NCBI GenBank assembly: GCA_958430865.1
Contig: CAUDNR010000136.1
Coordinates: forward strand, 53,766 to 117,765
Reading direction: 5' to 3'
Length of the DNA: 64,000 bases
Origin: Entrophospora sp. SA101
Taxonomy: Eukaryota; Glomeromycota; Glomeromycetes; Entrophosporales; Entrophosporaceae
Under the pieces are notes generated by a model, which was not told the origin of the DNA, did no database searches, and saw only the letters and a list, made by a program, of their open reading frames with translations. The position numbers were made by a program, and so were the translations under genes. Positions 45,066 to 56,343 of the stretch are shown piece after piece (within the stretch, counting starts at the first letter, position 1; every line of letters starts with the position of its first letter).

Positions 45066-47920
45066 AGACCCAAAACTGTATATATTTTTGAAATATATTA
45101 ATAATTTGAATTGAATGATGACGATAAAAAAATTTAACAGAAGACCAGACTGGTTCGGTCCACGATCCATTCAGTCCGAACCGGACTATTAACATCCCTA
45201 AAAGTAAGTAAGTATTGCTGCAGTGTACTACATAATAAAAAAGCAAATAAAGTCATTTTATAGTTTCAGGTCCTTGCGGTTATGCATATGAAATTTAGTG
45301 TTTTTTGTATTATTATTTATTCTAGATTTTTTAATTAAAATTATGCAGTATTTTCAAAATTTCACATAGTAAAAATTTATTGAATTACATCAAATGATTA
45401 TGTTATAAAAATAATAAATAATATGATAACTAGATTCCCGTAATAGTAAATAATTACTATTACGGCATTTACGGTCTTATGTTTTACGACTTTTACAACT
45501 TTAAGGTGTCATGCCGAATTTATTTACGGCTTGTATCGTAATGCCAATTGCCGACATGCTACTTTATTCCAACTGGCGTCATTTTTTTCTACCAAGTGCT
45601 TATTATTATTAAAGGACTTTTTTAGCAGGATACTGACATTTAATTTGAATATTGTAATAAATCGGGTGTCATCCTGGTATATCAACAAATCTAATTAATG
45701 TCGTTAATATTATGATAAGAAAGCCAAAAGCCAAAATTATCCCCAAAAAATAAGTATTTGCTTTTAATAATATATTTATTAATTTATGTTAGTAACATTT
45801 CAAAAATTTCATTAATTACATGGTCACAATTTTTTCACTATTGGTATTGTTACCTCAAAAAAGTCTCTCTGTACCAAATAACGGTGCGTTTTACATTAAT
45901 TATTTTACTTTGAGGATAGTAATTATAAATTAATATCAAACTTGTTTTCACAATATGAAATTAATTAGTATAATTAATAACATAACGTATGTTGAGTCAA
46001 TTGACTGACTCGTATCATCATCACATCGTACTAAATTTTGGGGTTCGAACAAAATCAGCGCATATGTCCTTTATTCATGAAGTCAACTCTAAACAATTAT
46101 ATTCCGTATGTACATTTCTGTCAAAATATAATGGAAAAGATTGCCATAGTAATAGACACTACACGTGTTGATTTCACAATCATTATTTGATGAAGTTAAA
46201 TTACTTTGTTGCTTCTTCGATAGCGATTTTGCCACCAACTCTGTTATAAATAAGTTATCAAGTTAAAACTTTAAAAAAGAGTCATTTAAAATATATATAT
46301 ATATATATATAAATCTCACTGGTTTATTAAAATTCTTCTATTTTTCTATTTTTAAAAAAAAATGACCCAGTAAGATGTCCCTAGAAAAGCTCCTTATATA
46401 TGAAATAATTTTACGTCCACTATATAGTATTCAAACAGCGGTTAGAGTGGGAACAATAGTTGGAGTCTGAGCGGCTGGAATTGGAATGGGAACAACAGCT
46501 GGAGCTGGAGTGAAAGTAGCGTTCTGTAGTTTTAAGAACGAGATCACCTTATACGGCTTTTAAATAGTGATCTCGAATTTATCTCAATACTCATCACGCA
46601 TCTGTAAATAATTATTCCCTTGCCTTTCCTTCCTGAATAACTTGTTGCTGTTGTAAGGCATTGGATGTGCAATACCTTATTTGGACTGATCTACATAATC
46701 TTCTCATTTGCTTTTTTTTTCAAAGCTTTCTACTAATAATGATGAAGAACAGCCTCAACCAGTTCAAAAAATAGCTTCTACCCATAATAATAACGAACGA
46801 ACAACAACGGTAAAGTAGTCATCTAGTTCAAAGGACAGTGCGAGCGTGCAATCTGAATTTCTTAATTAGTTGCTGTTAGTCGTTTAGTCACTTACTGCTT
46901 TACTATTGCAGACGAATTTTGGCCAAGTGTCACTGTTTCCTTTCCAGCTACAAATAAATATATACAACTATACTACAAGCAACATAGTAAAATTAAAGGT
47001 TGGTCAAACCACTAAATCATTAGTATTAGAAAGGTCATGAACCAATCACACCAGTTTATTAACAATTATTACTTCTTGAAATACTACCAATAAAATAAAA
47101 TGGAATAAATGGAATGATAAATGATGGCTAATTGTGATTACTAATGCTAAATGCCCAAACGCATCATTGACAATAATCGGGATCCCAAATCGGTCCTCAA
47201 TTTACTATCTCACAAAATAACAAAAGTATTTATTTATCCAGTTCAAAGAGCAACTTCCTCTACTAATAATGAGAAACAACAATGAAAAAATATTAAATTA
47301 GCTAATCATTTTGAACATAGAAATTAAGCTAATTTGTTCAGCCTCTTTAAAATTCTGTTTCATCAACCAGAAAAGGCCATTTGTTTTAAATTAGGATCCT
47401 TTTTTTTTTTTTTTGCGCTTAAAAATGTCATTTTTAAAAACAAAAAAATTAATTCCATTCAACATTTATAATATCCTTTATTAAATTACAATAGGCCATT
47501 TTCCATTCATTGTCTAATTTAACTAATTAGTCATATTAATCAGCGTTTTATACAACATTTTAATCAAGATTTATTTGACATTATGCTAGTGACGAAAGTA
47601 AATTTATAAAAATGCAATATTGTGCTGTTATTATAAACGGAAATGGCCTGTACGTAATAATTTGTTAATATTATTATTAACATCCGCATTAACATCCACT
47701 ATTACTATGCTAATCGATATCTTGGAAATTATCCAATCAAATTGTATATATTTTACGTAATATTTGTTACATTTTATTACATCATATGTAAGTGTGTGTG
47801 TTAAGTGTGTTCAATCACATGGTACCGTGTAATTAGTCTTTGCCCAATAATAAAACACACGTATATATATATATACTACTGGAAAATATTTCTAAAAAAA
47901 AAAAATCTTTAAATTTAAAA
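45066..47920. other. Long intergenic stretch without a recognised gene
   Basis: About 2.9 kb. A perfect palindrome lies at 45438-45465. At 46440-46530 the minus strand would encode an Ala/Pro/Val run (PAPAVVPIPIPAAQTP) with no start or exon context. Scraps reading STNNDEEQPQPVQKIAST (46730-46800) and a similar one at 47240-47280 suggest an old duplicated Gln/Asn-rich exon. A (TA)n tract is at 46292-46310. Confidence 0.4.
45438..45465. repeat. Perfect palindrome, 12-bp arms
   Basis: CCGTAATAGTAA and TTACTATTACGG separated by four bases. A possible hairpin; no neighbouring gene depends on it. Confidence 0.8.
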
Positions 47921-49433
47921 ATGTCAACTTCAGAAATGCAAAAAGTTGAGCCTTCAAATAATTCCAACTTTTTTAAATCCTTGAACATGACTAGATGTAA
48001 GTAAAGTGATGCAGCCCCATTTTTCATAGTCATCGTATAATTCTAACCTTTTAAAGTTCTTGAATACAATTAGATATAAACTATTTAAAAAATTTACTAT
48101 ATAAAAAAAGCCATATTCCTACATTAAATATTACAATTAATATACCGTAAGTATTTTATGATCATCATGATCATCATGATTTCAATTTTATTCCAATTAA
48201 TTATATAATTATCATAATTATAACATACTAGTACAACAGATAATGATTCGAAGTTTCCAAGGACATTAGTTTCTGTTGTTGCAAAAAATATAGATGGCTG
48301 GGCCAATATTAAAAATGATAATGACATTATTATAGAGTCCATCAAAGGAGCATTGACAAACAACATATACTTTATCACTAATATTTCTTCAAATAAAAAA
48401 ATAATCTTGAGGGTTTATGGGAAAGGAGTTGATAAACTATTGAATCGGGAAAAGGAATTGAACTTTTTAAAAATGCTATCAAAGGTTAACATTGGTCCTC
48501 AATTATTATTGATTTTTAATAATGGTAGATTTGAACAATTTTTCGAATCTGTAAACCTGACAAAAGAAGAAATGAAAGATGAGGAGATTTCTCGTAAAAT
48601 AGCTGCCTACATGTTTAAATTGCACAACATTGTGACAATTTTTCCTCCTGATAATATTGAAAATATTGTTCCTGAAGTCTGGTCCAACATTGACCAATGG
48701 TTCCAACTAGCATGGGATATAATTAATTCTGATTCTTCCGATTCCTCCAACAATGTTAATATAGAAAGATTTGATTTGGAATTATTAAAAAAAGAAATAA
48801 AGGAATTAAAATCTATTTTACAAATGGTTGACTCACCAATTGTCTTTGCACATAATGATGTAAGTAAAAAATTAATTACTTTATGATTTGATTTGATTTG
48901 ATTTGATTTGATTAATTTAATTAAATTGTTATTTTCATTTTGTTTATTTGTTTCTTTAGTGCCAGTATGGGAATATATTACGTCTTACTGATGGATCAAA
49001 TCAGCTAGCAATCATTGATCTAGAATACTCTGGTTGGAACCATCGTGGTTTTGACATAGGTAACCACCTATGTGAGTGGACCTTTGACTACCACTCAACA
49101 GAGCCTCATGTGGCACATTTGGATTGGTATCCAAACGAACAGCAGCAGCGTAATTTTTTGGAATCTTATTTGGATTCATTTCTATTGGCATCAAACAACA
49201 AAAACAAAAATAATAATAATATAAGAGATGAACTTTTAAAAAAATTAAAAATAGAAGCCGATGGTTATTCATTAGCAAGTCACATTATGTGGGGGCTGTG
49301 GGGCATTGTGCAATCAGCACAAAGTCAGATAAAATTCAACTATTTGGAATATTCATGGCAAAGGATCAATGCCTTTAGGACATTAAAGGCCAAAATATAT
49401 AAAGACATTTCGGATGAATTTAACAAGATTTAA
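47921..49433 (+). CDS. CKI1: Choline/ethanolamine kinase
   Basis: Four exons (47921-47996, 48074-48146, 48232-48859, 48960-49433) join in phase to 416 residues. The signature blocks are present: the Brenner-type motif FAHNDCQYGNIL (residues about 255-266, Asp259 catalytic, split exactly by an intron after HND) and the family motif IDLEYSGWNHRGFDIGNHLCEW-type block (about 278-300). ESIKGALTNNIYF near residue 80-90 is the ATP-binding loop region. The enzyme phosphorylates choline and/or ethanolamine, the first step of the CDP-choline/ethanolamine (Kennedy) pathway in the cytosol. Exons 1-2 are inferred from splice sites and phase and are less certain than exons 3-4. Choline versus ethanolamine preference cannot be told. 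Confidence 0.92.
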
Positions 49434-49761
49434 TTTCATTTATTTATTTTATAATTTTATTTTTATTTTATAATTTAATATTTATATATATATATATATA
49501 TATATATTTATGTAATAAACACTGAGTGTCTAATTTATTGTGACGTAAATCAAAAACCTGATGTATAAGCCACTAAATTTTTTTATTATTATAAATATAT
49601 GACATTCCAATCCCTTCTCATAATTAACTGCTTTTTAAAGCAATTCTATTTTGTAATACATCAATAAATTTTATTCGTTAGTAGATTTTTATTTTTCCAT
49701 AGTCAAAAAAAATAAATGACATTCTTTTCAAAAAAATTTAAAAAGAGGAACTGAAACATTG
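49434..49761. other. Intergenic, 328 bp
   Basis: 3' flank of the kinase gene with a (TA)n tract at about 49483-49506, then the likely promoter of the zinc-finger gene. No gene. Confidence 0.5.
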
Positions 49762-51526
49762 ATGGATACCAAAATTTTACAGAATTTTGCAGACATGCCA
49801 ATAGTATGTAGTAGAGGAAACAACAGTAATTACAATAACAATAATGATGTTGTTGATGATATTGATATTAATGGTGATAACAAAAACAAGGAACTTTTTT
49901 TTAAAAAAAATCAATTAATGGAATCAACATCAATGCCGCAAACAAATGATCATAACGATTCATCATTAAAATTTTTTAATAATAATGATATCACTAATTT
50001 AAAAAAAGTTAAGAAATCAAATAGCAATAATCCTATTGGGCATGTTGATGACTTGGAAGAACAAACTGCTGCTGCTGCTGCGCAAACATTGCAACTCTTA
50101 AAGCTAACTTCTAATTTACAAAATGATGGTGATTATCATGATCATGACAATGTTTTTAATAGTGATCATCAGATTAACTATGATAATCATCACATTAATG
50201 GTAAAAATATTATTCTCAATTCAGATTGTTATCTAAACAACCATGATAGTGAAGGTAGTAACAATGGCAATGATGCTGCTGATGGATTGAGCAGAAAGAA
50301 TATATTAGAACATCATCCCATTTTTTTTAATGCTGATATAAGAGGATTGACGGATAAAATATCACAATCTCAACATGATTCTACTAGACCTCCTGCAGAA
50401 CAACAACGATATTTAAATATTTCTTTGGGTTGGAATAAACCTGTTGATACAGCTTTACTTCATTCTGTAGCAGTACGAACACGGGAGGTCGAAAGAGAAT
50501 TGTTACCACTTCCAACAATCTCAGCTCATACAAACTCTTCATTGCCTAATTCTTCCAACGTATTTAATCCATCTAGTTCATCAATAAATCATAAATATTT
50601 AAGAAATGAAAATGTTAGAGTTGATGATAACAATAACAATAATACTAATAATAACAATAGCAATAATACTAATAATAATAATAACAACAATGATACTAAT
50701 AATAATAATAATAATAACAACAACAACAACAACAACAATAAAATATTTCGTCGTGATATTTCATTTAATCAAAATATGAATGATCCTGAAATATCTACAA
50801 ATTTATTAATCACTACAATATCAGAAAATTCTCAATTTTTTATTCCAACCTCAACACTATCTTTTTCCGATTCTCAGGCTTTCTTAATGCCTACAACGTC
50901 TAGCAATAATAATAATGGTAATATTATTAACAACAGCGATAATAACAACATAATACAACAAAAAAATTACAATAATGATTGTATGAACTATAATACAAAT
51001 AGTAAAGTAAATAACAATATAAATAATTCCATCATTCATCTGGAGTCTAATAATATTTCTGCGCAACAATACATGGAAGTAAATTCTAAGTTGGGTCTAT
51101 TTTCAAATAATTCGCATCTAAATAAAAAGCTTGAATCTTCACCGTCAAATGACAATATAAAGAATTTTAAAAATAGTAATGACAATGATAATAAAAATGA
51201 TAATGATGGCAATTACATTATTGGTATTATCAATAATAATAATAATAGTAAAGGTGATAATGATACTCATCGATCACTCGGTTACAAATGCCTTTATCCT
51301 AATTGTGATAAGTCATTTGCTAGATTATATAATCTTAAATCTCACCAATGTACCCATTCAAAAGATCGACCATATAAATGTTTAATTTGTGAATTGGCAT
51401 TTGCGAGAAATCATGATCTAAAACGACATCAAAAAATTCATGACAAAGTAAAACTTTATAAATGTGATGGTTGTTTAAAGCTTTTTTCAAGGTTAAAAGA
51501 AAATAATATATATACATATTAATTTA

Positions 51527-51567
<41 letters not shown>

Positions 51568-51673
51568 TTATATAACTTGATGTAATTTTATATTTATTAG
51601 ATTGGATGCTCTCAAACGTCACAAACAAAATCCAAAAAATCGCAACACATGTCAAATGACATTATTCGTATAA
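49762..51673 (+). CDS. C2H2 zinc-finger transcription factor
   Basis: Two exons (49762-51491 and 51601-51673), 600 residues. The first 500 residues are Asn/Asp-rich and low complexity. Three fingers lie at the C-terminus: [21 protein letters not shown], then H x3 (CTH); [20 protein letters not shown]; and [19 protein letters not shown], the last split by the intron. The third finger ends RH...NRNTC, so a Cys takes the place of the last His. The linkers [10 protein letters not shown] and [10 protein letters not shown] match the fungal C2H2 regulator pattern. Likely nuclear DNA-binding; target genes unknown. ATG at 49762 chosen over the TTG just before it. The intron contains a (TA)n run. Confidence 0.9.
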
Positions 51674-51939
51674 AATGAAATGAACAATTTTTAAAGTTTT
51701 TTTTTTTTTGTTTGTTAACATAATTATTATATATAAGAATCTAATCATTATATAAGTAATTTAATCAACTAACAGCAATATAAACGTTTTTGTAAATCTA
51801 AACAATTTAACGACAATACAATGATAATTTTAACTTATGGGCAAGTATTTTTGATATCAGGATCACGAAAAATCTCGATAATCGCAAACTTTTTTTTTTA
51901 AAAAAAAACTATTTAATTATATATGAATAAAATTACCCA

Positions 51940-52500
51940 TCAGGAGAAATTTCAATTTCTTCCATTACTTCCAAAGTTATGACATCTCTCGAATTCAGAA
52001 TAGGATTAAATTACTTTCAACTCCATTATCAATCAAATACTACCATTTGTCAACTCGGCAATTCATATAAAAAAATATTAATTAGATCTTTATCACTTTT
52101 CCTAATTGATGCTAGCTGTTTAACAAACTTATCATAATTGACACGTATTCATGTTGACATTAAGCCTTCTCATTCATTCTCGATTTTGGCAATTCCAACC
52201 ATAGCGTGAACATTTATCCAAGTTTTGCATCATAATTTGAATGAGCTGTAAAATATTATGCGAAATACTAGAATGTGGTATAGTATTATATTGTTCTAAT
52301 TCAATAATTGGCTCTTCTACATAATAAATAAAATGACGATTTTTAACACATATATATTAATATGAACATTCGTGCTGCAAAGAATTTCAGGGCCCAAATC
52401 ACGTTATACTTCAAGAATAAGGATTTGCCAATTATTGTGCCTCTAATATTTTATCATCAAAATTTATCGAGGTCCAAAACCATACAACTCGGTAAGTTGT
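51940..52500 (-). pseudogene. Unidentified decayed gene
   Basis: Minus-strand frames read protein-like pieces in order: GPEILCSTNVHINIYV (about 52370), YVEEPIIELEQYNTIPHSSI and NILQLIQIMMQNLDKCSRYG (52170-52310), YDKFVKQLASIRKSDKDLIN (about 52060-52130) and DVITLEVMEEIEISPDG (about 51945-51990). They are in different frames with stops between. I cannot name the family. Confidence 0.35.
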
Positions 52501-53005
52501 AAATGGTATTTGTAATTACAAGTTTGACATTGAATGTATCGAAAATAGTGAAAGAAATGTGAACAAATCAGGAATCTATGTGTCTTCCAGCTACATTCAA
52601 ATAATAAGCTATTCATTCTAAATTTCTTAGCTTAATTTAAATTCTTTGAATAAATTAGGAAATGTAATCATCAATGACCCAAGGTGATGAAACGAGGGAT
52701 GGTGAAAAGGCAAAAGGGAATAAATATCTATAAAAAGTTTGTAAAAATTCCTAAATTCCTAATTAATTTGTTTTTATAGAAAGGTGTGCTGTCTTTTAAT
52801 TCCTTGCCTACATACAAATAAAGTACTCAAATATTGTCATGATTACAGATCTAAATGCTACATTATGTAGTGTTAATGTTTAAAATAAAATTATTATTTT
52901 TATTTTTATTATTATAAATAAATAAATAAATAAATAATTTAAATAAATAAATGCTAATAATAATATTATTATTACTATTAATATTAAATATTAATTAAAT
53001 TAAAA
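52501..53005. other. Intergenic, no gene seen
   Basis: AT-rich 3' flank of the SH3 gene, with (AATA)n near 52915-52950. Nothing else recognised. Confidence 0.5.
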
Positions 53006-53825
53006 TCATTTATCTTGATTATTAATCCAATTATTATATTCATACTCGTATTTTTTTTCAGCATCATCCAAATAACCATCATCACCATCAGATGATGATA
53101 TAGCAACATAATTTTCGGGTATTAAACCAACCTTACCATCAAGTTCAGCTACTAACCACCCAACACATTGTTGGTAATTTATTGTTAATATATCACCTTC
53201 TTTAAAACTCAATTCTGATGTATTCTCTGCCAGGAAATCATATAGTGCACAAGCCTTCTTATCTTTATATTTTCCATCATCTTTTTTATTGGCATAATTA
53301 TTGGTGTGATTTTTACTACTACTACTACTATTATTACTACTACTATTACTATTATTATAATGACTACTACCATACATATTATTAATATTGCTATCATCAT
53401 CTATAATATAATCATCATCATTATTATTGTCATAATTATAATAATCATAATCATCATTATCAAAACAATCATTATCATCTAATGATGTGATCATATTTTG
53501 TCCCCAATGTCTTGGATCTTCTATTGGGAAAGCAAAATCTCTTATTTTTATTAGAATCTAAAATAAATAATTTAAATAATTCAACACTTTATATTTTTTA
53601 TGAAAAAATTATTACTGAAATTAATAAGAGATTATTATGATTACCGAATCCTGATTTGATCCACCATTTAATTTTGGTTTATTTATATTAACATCATCTT
53701 TTATCATGTCATCATCATCACTTTGATTCTCTTTATTATTGTATTTTATTGATTCTGGATTGATGGATTTTAAATTTAAATTATTATTATCATTATTATT
53801 ATTATTATTATTATTGTTATTATTA

Positions 53826-53896
<71 letters not shown>

Positions 53897-53929
53897 TTCT
53901 GTTGTTTTTGTTTTGCTGAATGAATTCAT
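53006..53929 (-). CDS. NBP2: SH3-domain adaptor, Nbp2/Skb5-like
   Basis: Two exons (53929-53645 and 53557-53006) join in phase to 278 residues. The N-terminus is dominated by a run of nearly 40 Asn from an (ATT)n tract. After the junction, ILIKIRDFAFPIEDPRHWG is the block that precedes the SH3 domain in Nbp2 and Skb5. An Asp/Asn/Ser-rich linker follows, then the SH3 domain (ACALYDFLAENTSELSFKEG, GWLVAELDGKVGLIPENYV). In yeasts Nbp2/Skb5 recruit phosphatase or PAK-type kinase to MAPK signalling (cell wall, osmotic stress). The role here is inferred from that block and the single C-terminal SH3. Confidence 0.85.
53790..53896. repeat. (ATT)n microsatellite coding for poly-Asn
   Basis: About 107 bp of near-perfect ATT triplets, in the coding frame of the Nbp2/Skb5-like gene (Asn on the minus strand). 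Confidence 0.95.
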
Positions 53930-54319
53930 TTTTAAATCTATAATAACTACAAAAATATTATTAATATAATATTAATATAATTTATACATATTCAGTAGTA
54001 ATATTAAGGTGGATGGATGAAATCTACAAATATATGTGTTAAAACATAATTATTAAATAAATAATTTTAAAAAAATTATAAAAAAAAAATTTGGACTCTA
54101 ATTATGATATAAATCTTACCTTCTAATAAAATTTCATTAAGAAAACAAGAAAAATTATTGATTATTGAATATAATCAGTTTATTAATTCTGTAATTGTTA
54201 GAAAAATCGTCGATCTTTCTAAATTTAGTAATAATAAATTTAGTGTTTCGGTATTTATGACATGAATTCCGAACATGTAATAATAATAATAATAATAGTG
54301 ATAATAAAAGGGATGCCAG

Positions 54320-54612
54320 AAAACGACGGAGGCGGGTTCAATCCACACTTGCCCGTCCCCCGTCCTTTTCAAGTTTGGCCCATTAATACTAGAAAAGGAC
54401 GGGTGATGGTACGGGTATTCTGCAAAATAATGTAAAAAAGGACGGGTAACTAACATGGAACAGATGTGGCGTGGTGAAGGCGCAGAAACCCGTCCCCCGT
54501 CCTTTTCTATTATTCATGGGCAAATCTGAAAAGAACGGGTTACTATGCCATTACCATCCGTCCTGCTGCTCCTTTTCATTATTCGCGGGTAAACAATGAA
54601 AAGGACAGATTA
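54320..54612. repeat. Cluster of AAAAGGACGGG repeats
   Basis: CCCGTCCCCCGTCCTTTTC occurs at 54352-54370 and again at 54489-54507 (137 bp apart). Inverted partners (GAAAAGGACGGG or variants) are at about 54392, 54436, 54529 and 54597. This makes a multi-arm foldback with a C+G-rich block in AT-rich DNA. It has no coding content and may be a MITE or decayed terminal region of the hAT element next to it. Confidence 0.65.
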
Positions 54613-54815
54613 AAGGTGTTTGTTAAAAATATAATTTTTAATAAACAGGCTGCATAATTGAACTATTATAATTTCCCGTCTCTATTTATTTCTTATCTCC
54701 AACATCATATGATTTTGTAAAATAATAATAATGGCTTCCTTGAGATCTAACAATTTCACCCATGAATTATACATCATATATTGATTTTAGTTTTTCTGGT
54801 TAATCTTCCTTTAAT

Positions 54816-55383
54816 CTATCTCTCTTGTGGTTTGAACAATGCCTCCAACTGTTTTGGGGAGTTGAGAAATAGCATAAATCTTCTCATCCTTAGAACTAAT
54901 ACTTTGATACTATCATTGCAATTAAGTGCCCTTTTAATGCAAATTTGCAATGTATGAGCTTCGCAAAGAATTCTTTCAATATTTAATGAATTTTTTAATA
55001 ATCTAGAGCCTAAAACCATATTACTGTCATTACCAACAGTGATAGAAATGATCTTTTCCTCTGTAGCCACTTTAATATTTCTTTCTCTAATAAATTTTGT
55101 ATGTGGATAGGGAATGTAAAATAAGTTTAAAAGTGTCTCAGTTAATCCAAAGTTTTCAGAGAGCCAAGAACAAGCTATACTCATATATCCTTTTTTGATG
55201 CAAAGCAATCCAAAAATCTGTGGTCAATGAAGCAAATTGGCAAGTACCAACAAGCTTGTTTTGAATTTCATTAGATGAAGTATTATACAGATGCACTATT
55301 AATTCCTTAATTAAATTTGTGTTTGAAAGGTTTGAATTGGGATTTAGAAAGTAAATATATTTTTGAAAATTAGGACTTTTCAA
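54816..55383 (-). mobile_element. hAT transposase relic (ZBED/AC-like)
   Basis: Two overlapping minus frames. The first (55383-55156) reads KLVGTCQFASLTTDFW, the LT.D.W block of hAT transposases. After a frameshift near 55185, the second (55208-54816) reads KGYMSIACSWLSENFGLTET, PYPHTKFIRE, VGNDSNMVLGSRLLKN and CEAHTLQICIKRAL, which match the hAT core (D-x-SNM, C-x-AHTLQL). BED finger and C-terminal dimerisation domain are missing. Dead. Confidence 0.85.
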
Positions 55384-55399
55384 GATATAAAAAGGTGAA

Positions 55400-56343
55400 G
55401 AATCTTTTATTATAAACCAATTTTATAACATGAATCAATAAAATTGATGAAATAATCAATAAAATAAAGCCAAGAAAATCATAATCAAAAATAAATCAAA
55501 CCAACCTCTAGCAATAAAAAATATTCAGAAGAAATTGAAAGGATTTCAAACAATTGTTTGATAAAATGATCGAATTATACTCAAATTTTCCTTTAGTAAA
55601 AAAATGATGGTGAAAATCTATAAATTACTTAGCAAAGGAAAAGGAGTTGCTGCTTCTACAATAAAAAATTTCTATTTACCAATGAAAAATGAATCCCAGA
55701 AGGAAACAATAGAAGCAACCCAGTAATAGATTAATAAGGAAAAAACCAAAGAGTGACATAGAAGATACTAATATTAGTAATAATAATGATATTATTAAAA
55801 GTTATAATCAAAAGAATAGTAATAATGAAAGCTATATTTTTGTCAGAGTGCCCAAAAAATAGGTAAAACTCACAAATGGCTTTGGATCTGAGTATTTTCC
55901 TCCTATGCAAGTATATACTCTGAATATTTTTTTTTTTCAGGAGTAGTAGTCCATTTACTATTGGTCAAAATTATGCATAGGAACAATTAATTAATTAATT
56001 TTTTTTACTTTGCAAAAAAAATGTCTATTATCGAAAAATATAAAAGGAATTGGAGCGAGCAAACAAGAAGTATGAAAGGTTGGAAGGGGGAGGTTAGAGA
56101 GGTTGAATGAGTTGGATAAAGTTTGCGGGAAAATAATGAAATAATGCTAAAGAAAAAAAAGTCGAAAAGGTTATACTTGAAGAAAAGAAAAACAAAGCCG
56201 GAAGACTAATATTAATACTACCAAGTGAACAATTACCTAATAAATCTTATTATTGCATAATTGAAAAAGTCCATTTTCAAGTAATACCGGGTTATACAAT
56301 TTATGTCGATCATCGAATTAGATGGCTACAACTTGGAATCAAT
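55400..56343. other. Intergenic with unassigned protein-like scraps
   Basis: A plus-strand frame at about 56160-56340 reads KAGRLILILPSEQLPNKSYY, then VIPGYTIYVDHRIRWLQLGI, without start or family. Earlier DNA (55560-55900) holds short broken frames. Probably relics upstream of the REI1 pseudogene. Confidence 0.35.

Noticed and set aside
46035..46060. GGGGTTCGAAC word considered as a tRNA B box
   Set aside because: No matching A box or cloverleaf nearby. I found no convincing tRNA or rRNA gene in the window.
46440..46530. Ala/Pro/Val-rich minus frame
   Set aside because: Low complexity, no start, no splice context; left as part of the intergenic note.
53739..53969. Poly-Leu plus-strand ORF
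   Set aside because: Antisense reading of the (ATT)n tract that codes for poly-Asn in the Nbp2/Skb5-like gene.
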